Shown here in pieces: positions 18,970 to 26,362 of a stretch of DNA of 64,000 bases. The position numbers and the translations under genes were made by a program. Each line of letters begins with the position of its first letter. The first letter of the stretch is position 1. Source of the stretch: Marvinbryantia formatexigens DSM 14469 (GTDB lineage Bacteria; Bacillota; Clostridia; Lachnospirales; Lachnospiraceae); the NCBI RefSeq assembly GCF_025148285.1, contig NZ_CP102268.1:3627501-3691500 (forward strand). Reading direction: 5' to 3'. The notes beneath the pieces are model-generated. The model did no database searches. It had not been told where the DNA came from and saw only the letters and a list, made by a program, of their open reading frames with translations.

Positions 18970-20549
18970 GCACCACAGAGGAATTACAGCGATATACAGG
19001 ACAGCGTTCCACTAGATCCATTTATGGAAATTTTATAAATTCTATGAGCGGAGTTCATGGAGGCGGCAACAAGGGACGTCTGGAAGAAAAGGCTTCTTTT
19101 CGTCAGGGGCTGTCTGCCTATAACATAAGCCGTCAGGAAATAAAGGTAGGAACAAATAATAATTGGGATACCGAAAACTATGGCGGAGTGCCCTTAGATT
19201 ATGACGCGAAAACCAATACGGTATATGTAGACGGATCAGACGCACATACACTGATTATAGGGGCGACCGGATCTAAGAAAAGCCGTCTGGCAGTCATACC
19301 GGCAGTTCATACAATTTCTGCTGCAGGTGAAAATATGATTATCTGTGATCCGAAAGGAGAAATTTATAACCGGACCGCCGGGCTGTTAGAGAAAAGAGGC
19401 TATAATGTTCATGCAATTAATTTGCGCGAACCGAAAAAAGGAGATGGCTGGAATTTGCTCTCTGTGCCGTATGAAATGTTTTTGGCAGGAGACTTGGATA
19501 AAGCCTGCGAATTTATTAATGATGCTACAATTAATTTGATGCCTATATGTTCTAAAGATCCGTATTGGGATTATTCGGCGCGTGACATGCTGTTTGGTTT
19601 GATACTACTGCTGTTTGAATTGTGTAAAGAAAAACACCAGCCGCCGGAACTGGTGAGCATGCAGAGTGTGATAAAACTGAAGGAGGCATTATTTTGTTCG
19701 GTGGATAATACAATAATCCAGGACACCAGTCTCTGGAATTTTGCCAAACGCTATTCATTGATCCGGACGAGGCTCAATGGAATTGTTATATGTCCGGAAC
19801 GGACGCTGGCATGTATCATAAGTACATTCGACCAGCATATGTCCTGCTTTACCTTGCAGCCTCAGATCATTGATCTGCTGTCCAGCTCAACTTTTGATCT
19901 TCAAAGTATTGGTTTTGGCAAAGATGCGTTATATTTGATTATGCCGGATGAAAAATCTACATATCATAAAGTAATTACTATTTTTATTAAACAAATATAT
20001 GAGCTTCTAATTGATAACGCATTTAAGAGGACATCAGAGAACCGTTATCCAGTGAGGATCAATTTTATATTGGATGAATTTTCCTCTTTACCCGCTATAT
20101 CGGATTTCCCGCAGATGATTGCTGCATCGCGGAGCAGAAATATACGATTTACACTGGTTGTCCAGTCAAAACATCAACTGAGACAGAGATATGACGAAGA
20201 GACAGCGACAATTATGTCTAACTGTGTTAACTGGATCTTTCTAACCTCAAGGGAGTTGGAACTTTTAAGAGAAATCAGTGAATTGAGTGGCATGACGGGA
20301 TCCGGTTATGAAAATGTAATCAGTGTCTCAAGATTACAACATCTGGATAAGGATGCAGGAGAATGTCTGGTTTTTCATGGACGCAAATATCCATATCTTG
20401 CGATGCTGCCGGATATTGATGTATATGATGGAAAAGAATATACAATTCGTGAGATGAAGGAGCGAAAAAATAGCAAGATAGGATGGAAGGGGTACGAAAA
20501 ACGTGATTTTTTTGAGCGGCTGGTGGAATTGAATATTGAGGGAAGATAG
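18966..20549 (+). CDS. VirD4/TraG-like ATPase (type IV coupling protein fold), soluble and with altered Walker A
   Basis: A 527-residue TraG/VirD4-type ATPase. Core motifs: Walker A region GATGSKKS at residues 99-106, DPKGEIYNRT, WNLLSVPY, Walker B-like FILDEFSSLP near 370, and SRSRNIRFTLVVQS. True coupling proteins pump DNA through conjugation pores and have N-terminal membrane helices; none is seen here. The usual last Gly of the P-loop (GSGK) is Lys. No relaxase, VirB4 or other transfer gene is nearby, so a non-conjugative role as a DNA- or protein-handling motor is inferred. ATG overlaps the upstream stop (ATGA-type). Confidence 0.8.
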   Translation: MSTTEELQRYTGQRSTRSIYGNFINSMSGVHGGGNKGRLEEKASFRQGLSAYNISRQEIKVGTNNNWDTENYGGVPLDYDAKTNTVYVDGSDAHTLIIGATGSKKSRLAVIPAVHTISAAGENMIICDPKGEIYNRTAGLLEKRGYNVHAINLREPKKGDGWNLLSVPYEMFLAGDLDKACEFINDATINLMPICSKDPYWDYSARDMLFGLILLLFELCKEKHQPPELVSMQSVIKLKEALFCSVDNTIIQDTSLWNFAKRYSLIRTRLNGIVICPERTLACIISTFDQHMSCFTLQPQIIDLLSSSTFDLQSIGFGKDALYLIMPDEKSTYHKVITIFIKQIYELLIDNAFKRTSENRYPVRINFILDEFSSLPAISDFPQMIAASRSRNIRFTLVVQSKHQLRQRYDEETATIMSNCVNWIFLTSRELELLREISELSGMTGSGYENVISVSRLQHLDKDAGECLVFHGRKYPYLAMLPDIDVYDGKEYTIREMKERKNSKIGWKGYEKRDFFERLVELNIEGR

Positions 20550-20591
20550 TAGCTGGGTTATTATATTTTGCAGATGAATAGGAGTGTTATT

Positions 20592-21551
20592 ATGGATAAT
20601 GAGAAGAAAAATTCATTTTATGGAATTACCGATATCGGGCAGGCAGAGGAACTATTAAATTTATTCCGAAGAGATCATCCGAATGATATCGTAGGAGCAG
20701 AAAATATGCTGCAGGAGCTTTTGGAAGTTCTGCTTGCACCAGAGACAAAATTAACAGGAACGGCAACAGATTTTCATAATTTTTCGGTTTCTATTACAAG
20801 GATTACGAACGACAACCGGAATGCTCTGGCAATCGTGAAAGAGGGATTAAAAATACATGCCTGTGATACCGATCTGCTGGCTGATGCGCTTAGATATGGA
20901 TATAATTGCGGAGAAAAAGAAGAATGTGAGACATTGTATAAAAGATTGCAGTCTATTGATAAATCAAGCTGGACATGGAGAGCTTTTTCTTTTTCGATTG
21001 ATTATTTGATTGGAATTTATAGTTCAGATAGAGTACATAGTTTTTCGGTAGAGGATATTCTGAAATTAGCACAGGAATATAAGGAGAATCAGCCGGATGA
21101 AGAGGATGCGTGGCTGAGCGAACAGGAAATATATGCCAAAACGAATCAGCCGGAAAAGGGAATCAAGGTACTGGAGGAGGCTATGGAAAAATTCAGTTCC
21201 TGTCCCAGATGCTGGTTACGATATGCAGATATTATGATGGATAAAGGGGAATATGAAAAGGCAGAGCCGGTCATTAAGAAAATGCGCAGGGACCCCAAAA
21301 CCAGTGAAGCTATTAATTCGTCCTATATGTTTTATCTGGATGGACTTTGCAAGATGCGAAGACTGATAAATTCGGATGAATACGATGAGGGAGAAGTTGA
21401 TCCGAAAGAGGTGCTGCGAGTGTATAAAGCATTCCAGTTATCGCTTGCCTCACCTGGGCTGCGGGAAAACACGAAACGGAATATAGAGGAACAGATTAAT
21501 CGTCTGTCCACAGAGACAGATATTGAGTATCCACAGGAATGGAGAGTATAA
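20592..21551 (+). CDS. helical/TPR-like repeat protein of the YobI cassette
   Basis: A 319-residue protein, all-helical by composition, with TPR-like pairs: ALAIVKEGLKIHACDTDLLADAL, EQEIYAKTNQPEKGIKVLEEAM and WLRYADIMMDKGEYEKAEPVI. TPR scaffolds bind partner proteins. No enzyme motif is visible. ATG at 20592 lies seven bases after AGGAG; an upstream in-frame start at 20568 has no site. It follows the VirD4-like gene by 42 nt and ends the cassette. A possible promoter for the next small gene lies about 90 nt downstream. Confidence 0.7.
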   Translation: MDNEKKNSFYGITDIGQAEELLNLFRRDHPNDIVGAENMLQELLEVLLAPETKLTGTATDFHNFSVSITRITNDNRNALAIVKEGLKIHACDTDLLADALRYGYNCGEKEECETLYKRLQSIDKSSWTWRAFSFSIDYLIGIYSSDRVHSFSVEDILKLAQEYKENQPDEEDAWLSEQEIYAKTNQPEKGIKVLEEAMEKFSSCPRCWLRYADIMMDKGEYEKAEPVIKKMRRDPKTSEAINSSYMFYLDGLCKMRRLINSDEYDEGEVDPKEVLRVYKAFQLSLASPGLRENTKRNIEEQINRLSTETDIEYPQEWRV

Positions 21552-21640
21552 TTTGTAATTTCCAGTCATGTAAACAATATGAGGGATGAATGTTGTTTAT
21601 GGTTGAATAGTTACGATGTTTTTTGTTAGTTTTCTGGCTA

Positions 21641-21669
21641 TTGTCAGAACAAAACACATATGGTATTAT
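21641..21669 (+). promoter_or_regulatory. sigma-A promoter for the small ORF at 21758
   Basis: TTGTCA (21641-21646), a 17-nt spacer, TATTAT (21664-21669). It shows that the small gene is transcribed separately from the YobI cassette. The remaining 21552-21757 gap holds nothing else recognisable. Confidence 0.65.
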
Positions 21670-21757
21670 GAAATTAAAACGGGCGGGATATTTTATGTAG
21701 ATTTTTTAGGCGGATAAAGTGAAATAGATAAATTTGGAAAGAAGGTGTATTCCTAAG

Positions 21758-22060
21758 ATGACAATGGAGGAAGTGTGGGGACAGATGATTGCATATCAGG
21801 GGTACACCTTTTATACATGCAAAGGGCTTGATTTCACTTATACGGTAAAAGGAAACGAAATTTTCTTCAGCAGAAAAGAAAAAAGCGTTACGCGGGCGTC
21901 TGTGGAAATCGGCTGGAGAAAGGCAATGGAACTGGATGGAAAGGTTTCCGGACCGAAAAAGCTGGTCTGTCATGGGAGCTCCTATCTGTATCCGGTATTT
22001 GCATATCTGGGTCTGATAGAGGCAGAAAATCTGAAAAAACCAGTGAAAAATCTTGCTTGA
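21758..22060 (+). CDS. small conserved hypothetical protein
   Basis: A 100-residue protein I cannot name. It has a TVKGNEIFFSRKEKSVTRASVE segment followed by a short helical C-terminus; the basic middle could contact nucleic acid, which is speculation. There is no signal or membrane segment. ATG at 21758 lies ten bases after AAGGTG. The stop codon is directly followed by the A-rich direct repeat and inverted repeat of the IS30-type element, so the element inserted just behind this gene. Confidence 0.6.
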   Translation: MTMEEVWGQMIAYQGYTFYTCKGLDFTYTVKGNEIFFSRKEKSVTRASVEIGWRKAMELDGKVSGPKKLVCHGSSYLYPVFAYLGLIEAENLKKPVKNLA

Positions 22061-22069
22061 AAAAAATTG

Positions 22070-22099
22070 CTGAAGTGAAAAGTTTATTTCCATTTTGAA
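22070..22099 (+). repeat. left terminal inverted repeat of the IS30-type element
   Basis: Begins CTGAAGTGAAAAGTTTATTT; matches the reverse complement of 23739-23768 at 29 of 30 positions. Confidence 0.9.
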
Positions 22100-22116
22100 A
22101 AACGGAAAAATAAAAG

Positions 22117-22157
22117 TGGCAATTACTCTTACAAAAATGAGTGATTGCTGCTTTTTC
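22117..22157. terminator. hairpin with T run inside the left end of the IS
   Basis: GCAATTACTC / GAGTGATTGC stem with a 10-nt loop, then TGCTTTTTCT. It would stop transcription entering the element from the left flank. Confidence 0.6.
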
Positions 22158-22355
22158 TGTTTATTAAAGTAGAAATAAGTGCTACACTAAAGCAAGAAAG
22201 CAGCAGGCTGCTGGGAGAAGAAAGCTCTTTTTGGGCATGACAAAAAAGCGGACGTTAGTCGTTATTTTTAAGGGTGTAGGACTAAATTCCACTTGCTGTG
22301 GACGATATTTACCTTCTTTGACAGTCGCCTGTTGTTTTTGATTAAACAGTTTTCA

Positions 22356-23632
22356 TTACTTATTTCTTTGCTTGAGCAAGTATGGCTTTAAAGTGACCTG
22401 ATCTTTTTCAACCGGGTGGATGCCGAAAGCCAGTAGTTTTTCATACAGATCCGGATACAGAAATTCAGCCAGTTCCAGCGGGCTTTTATTGCCAGGCACT
22501 CCGCAAGGAGAAGAGTTCACATGGCAGAGAACCAAATTCAGATCAGACTGGCAAGTCAACCCAAGCCCATCAGATCCGTTCCTTTGGGAAGGATGTAACG
22601 CAGTTCTATATGCTTGTTTTCCAATGTACCCTTTTGCCCTGATTGCATAGGGTCACAGTAAAATACCCTTGTGCGCCTTGTGCCATCAGAGGAGGTCTCC
22701 ATAGCTTCGGCCGCCGGAAACTCTGTCCCCCGGTCGGTCAGTAAGACATGGACATATTTGCGGAATACTTCTGTGCCCAGAATGGATTCCAGAATGTCGA
22801 CGCCTTCTTTCATAGAAGCAGAGGTTTTCGTATCGCGGTATAAAGCGAGAAGAATACCGGCTCTTACAAATTTAAATGTCTGAAGGAAGGGCCGTTTGTC
22901 TCGTCGTTGTAGACCGTATCCATCTGAGTGATAAAGACCTCAGGATAATCCGAGAGATACGCTTGATAATCCTTATAGGTTCTGCCTTTGAGGTAGTTCC
23001 TGTCAGTACGTTTCTTATAGTTTTTTGCCTTTTTCCTGGGCAGTTTACGGGATACCTGGCGCCGCAGGTCAAGGGCAGTGATTCCTGCAATCTCATGAAA
23101 AATACCGTTTTCGATATAGTTGTAAAGAGTTTTTTCCGAAATGCCGAGTTCAGGATGGTTCGTAATGATCTGATAGGGGGACTGGCCTTGTTTTAAGAGA
23201 GGAGCAATCACATCGGCCATTTGTTTCGCCTCTTGTACGGTAAGGTTGACACCTTCCCTGGAATCGATCAAGGTAGTACGGTAATCCATATGGGCATCTT
23301 CCGGACAGTATTGGTATTTATCAAAACGGCAGTGAGACCAGTTGGAACAGCCATTGCAGGCACCGGGAGAGCGGTCGCGTCTGGAACAATGGAAAGGAGT
23401 GTAGTCCGGGCAGTCAGGGGAACACTGGCGTCCAAACACACATTTTTTATAATGACTGCATTCTAAAGGCATCTTACACTTATAGGTAAGAGACCTGTGG
23501 AGTTTGATCTCCTTACCGACGGTAGATTTGTCCTTACCAATGGTCTGGGCAATGGCAGTTTTAGGTAATGCCGGCGAGAATGATACGCCGTTTCTCTAAA
23601 GTCAAATGCGAAAAAGAGTTTTGTGTTTTCAT
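22356..23632 (-). pseudogene. IS30-family transposase, frameshifted
   Basis: The minus strand encodes an IS30-type transposase of about 420 residues in pieces. ATG at 23632 starts MKTQNSFSHLTLEKRRI, then a frameshift or small deletion near 23570 gives a stop; KTAIAQTIGKDKSTVGKEI continues in another frame. The middle part (Cys-rich region, then QMDTVYNDETNGP, the first DDE Asp) runs to about 22885, where a single-base loss shifts frame. VLLTDRGTEF (second Asp) and GTLENKHIELRY (final Glu) follow, and a third shift near 22558 precedes the C-terminus. At least three lesions make it inactive unless frameshifting is used, which is unlikely. Confidence 0.9.
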
Positions 23633-23738
23633 AATAGGCACCAACCTTTCCGGCGACTGCCTAATATACAAGTGTAAGACTAAATGCAACATTTGTGGAA
23701 GTGGAAATGAGTGAAAGACTAAAATCTACTTTTGCCTA

Positions 23739-23768
23739 TTCAAAGTGGAAATAAACTTTTCACTTCAG
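23739..23768 (-). repeat. right terminal inverted repeat of the IS30-type element
   Basis: Reverse complement of the left repeat with a single mismatch; ends at CTTCAG (23763-23768). Confidence 0.9.
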
Positions 23769-23804
23769 TCTTGAAAAAAATTTTAAAAAAATTGAAAAAA
23801 GTAC

Positions 23805-23833
23805 TTGCATTTTAGAAAAAAGTGTTGTAGTAT
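23805..23833 (+). promoter_or_regulatory. promoter of tRNA-Glu(CTC)
   Basis: TTGCAT (23805-23810), 17-nt spacer, TAGTAT (23828-23833), with the tRNA starting 11 nt after the -10 box. Confidence 0.8.
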
Positions 23834-23843
23834 ATTGAAGTAC

Positions 23844-23915
23844 GGTTCGTTGGTCAAGCGGTTAAGACGCCGCCCTCTCACGGCGGAAACAGGGGTTCGA
23901 TTCCCCTACGAACTG
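23844..23915 (+). tRNA. tRNA-Glu (CTC)
   Basis: A 72-nt cloverleaf with acceptor stem GGTTCGT/ACGAACT (one G-T) and anticodon loop CCTCTCAC-type giving CTC. It is a single-gene unit with its own promoter and terminator, just right of the decayed IS, and could mark the edge of the accessory block. No copy of its 3' end is seen at the left side near 15.6 kb. Confidence 0.93.
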
Positions 23916-23921
23916 CTTTCA

Positions 23922-23969
23922 GAAGCTTTACAAATCCTGTATTAAAGTGGATTTGCAGAGCTTTTTTAT
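23922..23969 (+). terminator. terminator of tRNA-Glu
   Basis: Imperfect stem AAGCTTTACAAATCC / GGATTTGCAGAGCTT followed by TTTTTATT. The following 23970-24218 stretch shows no gene, only a twofold GCCGCAATATG-like near repeat. Confidence 0.8.
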
Positions 23970-24218
23970 TTTCCCTTCAAAAGATTCCCCGCTAAAAAAC
24001 GGAAAGATAATCAAAAAGAGAATCTGCATATTTTGAAATATTTTCCAAAACCATGTCAGCCATTTACAGAAAGCCCGCGGCCCGCTGCCGCAATATGACT
24101 CCGTGCCGCCCGACTTTTCTGCTCGTTGCCGTAATATGGCTCCCGCTGCCCGGATTCCACGCCTTAGGAAGCGATATAACGCATCTCCACCGTCCGGTTT
24201 TATCGCCTGCGCATCACC

Positions 24219-25517
24219 TTATTTCCCCGTCTGCGGCAGCAGGATGGTAAATACTGCGCCTCCTTCCGGGGCGTCTGTGACAGTCAGCGTCCCCTTATGC
24301 AGCAGGACAATTTCTTTTGCGATGCATAAGCCCAGACCGAAGTGACCGCGGTTGCTGCGGGCATCGTCCGCGCGGTAGAAGCGGTCGAATATTTTTTCTT
24401 TCTGGTCGTCGGGAATGCCGGGACCGTTATCCGCAACGGAAATGGTAAAATATTTGTCGGCGGTGCCGGCGCTAAGGCAGACGGTACCGCCGGGCGGCGT
24501 ATAAGAAAAGGCGTTGTCTATAAGGATGGAGAGCGTCTGCCCGATTCTTTCTTTGTCGCAGAAGCAGGGGGCGAGGGCATCCTCCGGCAGATGAATCTGC
24601 AGATGCAGCTTCTTTTCACGCGCCGTCGGTTCATATTTCTCATATGTTTCCAGAAGCAGGGTGTCCAGCTCAGTCATACCGGGACGGATGCTCCAGGTCT
24701 TATTGTCGGAGCTGGCGAGCAGCAGCATATCTTCAATGAGGCGCGCCATCCGCTGTCCTTCCGATTCGATGGAATCAAAGAAGCGCGGCTGCTCATCGGG
24801 AGAGGCGGTGCGGGCGGCGGAGAGCGCGGACAGCATAACGGTCAGCGGGGAGCGCAGCTCGTGTGAGGCGGAGGCAATAAATTCAACCTGCCGGCGGCGG
24901 CTGTTTTCAATCGGACGCAGCATACGCGCAACAAAGAACCAGGCAAGCACCGTGAGGATGATCCATGCGACTGCGGAGCCGGCGCCGAAAAACAGACGCT
25001 GCTGCCAGAGCTGTGCGGCAGGCAGCGACGCCGGGCACAGGATAACAATATCGAAATAGCCGCTCCCCCGCGGCATCAGCGACGCCATCACAAAATACTC
25101 TTTGCCGCTGTCGTCTGTCACGGAGAATGCCTCATACCGGTAAAGGACGCTGGAGCTGCGGAAGGTTTCCGGGTCCAGACCATACTCCGAGACGGCGGTA
25201 GAGCGGGCCGTTTCCAGCAGCTCCCTGTTTAAATCATGCGCATGCAGCGTGCTGTAAAGCAGCGGGGCGCCGTTATCCAGAATATCAATCATAATGCCGT
25301 AATTATGCTCCATCTGGGAAAGCCAGGTGTGTGAGAGAAGCCGCTGGTTATCAATGTAACTTAAAATACTGCTGGCATTGTTGCGGAAAACCGTTTCATT
25401 ACGGCTGCGCATACTGTTTTCCGAAAAGGCGAGACAGAGGCAGGTCATAATCAGCAGAATCAGTCCCATGACCAGGGCAGAGAAAAAGGTAAGGCGAACT
25501 TGTACTTTTTTAAACAT
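24219..25517 (-). CDS. sensor histidine kinase
   Basis: A 432-residue membrane kinase. Two transmembrane segments (about 9-31 and 176-197) flank an extracellular sensor domain of about 140 residues. HisKA follows with phosphorylated His219 in ASASHELRSPLT; the HATPase_c domain has ILIDNAFSYTPP (N box), ADNGPGIP (G1), FDRFYRAD (F box) and GHFGLGLCIA (G2). There is no clear HAMP domain. ATG follows GGAGG and overlaps the response regulator stop by 8 nt. It pairs with that regulator; the signal is unknown, but the divergent ABC operon is the likely target. Confidence 0.95.
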   Translation of the reverse strand: MFKKVQVRLTFFSALVMGLILLIMTCLCLAFSENSMRSRNETVFRNNASSILSYIDNQRLLSHTWLSQMEHNYGIMIDILDNGAPLLYSTLHAHDLNRELLETARSTAVSEYGLDPETFRSSSVLYRYEAFSVTDDSGKEYFVMASLMPRGSGYFDIVILCPASLPAAQLWQQRLFFGAGSAVAWIILTVLAWFFVARMLRPIENSRRRQVEFIASASHELRSPLTVMLSALSAARTASPDEQPRFFDSIESEGQRMARLIEDMLLLASSDNKTWSIRPGMTELDTLLLETYEKYEPTAREKKLHLQIHLPEDALAPCFCDKERIGQTLSILIDNAFSYTPPGGTVCLSAGTADKYFTISVADNGPGIPDDQKEKIFDRFYRADDARSNRGHFGLGLCIAKEIVLLHKGTLTVTDAPEGGAVFTILLPQTGK

Positions 25518-26190
25518 CGGTATCCTCCAGACGGTAGCCCACGCCGCGCACAGACTTAATGCTAAGGCTGCTTTTCAGGGATTTGAGCCTGCGGCGCAGA
25601 AAATAAATGTAATTGTCAAGGTTTCCATCTTCAATTTCCGCATCCGGTCCCCAGACCCTTGTCAGAATCAGCAGGCGGGGAAGCGTCTGGGCGGGATTGC
25701 GCAGAAACAGCTCCATCAGGTCGCCCTCGCGCCGGGAAAGAGAACAGGAAACATCGTACCGGGAGAGCGTTTTCTGGGCGCTGTCATAGGAGATGTCGCC
25801 GTAAGAGAGGATATGCTCGTCGGTCCAGACGAGCGGACGGCGCAGGGTGGAGCGGATGCGTGCGGTCAGCTCTTCAAAAGCGAAGGGCTTTACAATATAA
25901 TCGTCTGCGCCCATGTCCAGTCCGGCTACCTTGTCCTGCAGGTCGCCGAGCGCTGTCAGCAGGATGACGGGCGTGCGCACGCCGGAAATGCGGGCGTTTT
26001 TCAGCACCGACAGACCATCCATGCCCGGAAGCATCCGGTCCAGCAGCACGCAGTCGTGCGCGCGTTCCTTCATAAGAAACAGTCCTTCTTCGCCGTCATG
26101 ACAGACATCGACGGCGTAGCCCTGCTTTTCCAGCTGAAACTTCACAGACGCACACAATTTCTTATCATCTTCAATCATTAAAATCCGCAT
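25510..26190 (-). CDS. OmpR/PhoB-family response regulator
   Basis: A 226-residue response regulator. Receiver domain: acidic D8/D9, phospho-acceptor D51 (VLLDRMLPGMDG), and VKPF lysine near 101. The C-terminal winged helix is of the OmpR type, with NLDNYIYFLRRRLKS and SVRGVGYRLED. Start at ATG 26190, ten bases after AAGGAG; an upstream in-frame start at 26232 lacks a site. It overlaps the kinase gene. The 11-bp-spaced TCTAAA pairs upstream are suited to a dimer of this family and suggest autoregulation. Confidence 0.95.
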   Translation of the reverse strand: MRILMIEDDKKLCASVKFQLEKQGYAVDVCHDGEEGLFLMKERAHDCVLLDRMLPGMDGLSVLKNARISGVRTPVILLTALGDLQDKVAGLDMGADDYIVKPFAFEELTARIRSTLRRPLVWTDEHILSYGDISYDSAQKTLSRYDVSCSLSRREGDLMELFLRNPAQTLPRLLILTRVWGPDAEIEDGNLDNYIYFLRRRLKSLKSSLSIKSVRGVGYRLEDTDV

Positions 26191-26239
26191 AAATGTTTTT
26201 CTCCTTCCACTGCTGCTTTCATTGATGTCCACTTGATTT

Positions 26240-26320
26240 AGTATAGCATGGAAATCTCTAAAGTATTTCTAAAAAGTTTTCCGGTTTTTAGAGGATATTT
26301 AGAAAAAACTCTGCTAATCT
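26240..26320. promoter_or_regulatory. divergent promoter region with paired direct repeats (response-regulator sites)
   Basis: TCTAAA at 26257 and 26268 (11-bp period) and, inverted, TTTAGA at 26287 and 26298 (11-bp period). On the minus side TATACT (complement of 26240-26245) is a good -10 with the repeats in place of a -35. On the plus side TAATCT (26315-26320) is a -10 with the second pair overlapping its -35 region. This is the layout of OmpR-family activated promoters. Confidence 0.65.
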
Positions 26321-26362
26321 TTTAGCGTGCACAAATATGACAGCAAAACGGAGGGAAAATTT

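Larger units (their letters stand above)
22070..23768 (-). mobile_element. decayed IS30-family insertion sequence bounded by 30-bp inverted repeats
   Basis: A 1.7-kb element. The ends 22070-22099 and 23739-23768 are 30-bp inverted repeats with one mismatch. A 13-bp direct repeat (CTTGAAAAAAATT) lies at 22056-22068 and 23770-23782, at or within one base of the outer ends, as a possible target duplication. Inside is an IS30-type transposase broken by several frameshifts. A 13-bp motif GTGnnAnACTAAA occurs four times in the subterminal regions (22179, 22274, 23672, 23711). Confidence 0.85.

Noticed and set aside
18966-20549. Evidence for an integrated conjugative element
   Set aside because: A VirD4-like protein is present, but there is no relaxase, VirB4, VirB6, integrase or attachment repeat nearby.
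23844-23915. tRNA-Glu(CTC) as an island attachment site
   Set aside because: No duplicated tRNA 3' end is seen at the left side of the accessory block and no integrase is present; the IS ends explain the right boundary equally well.
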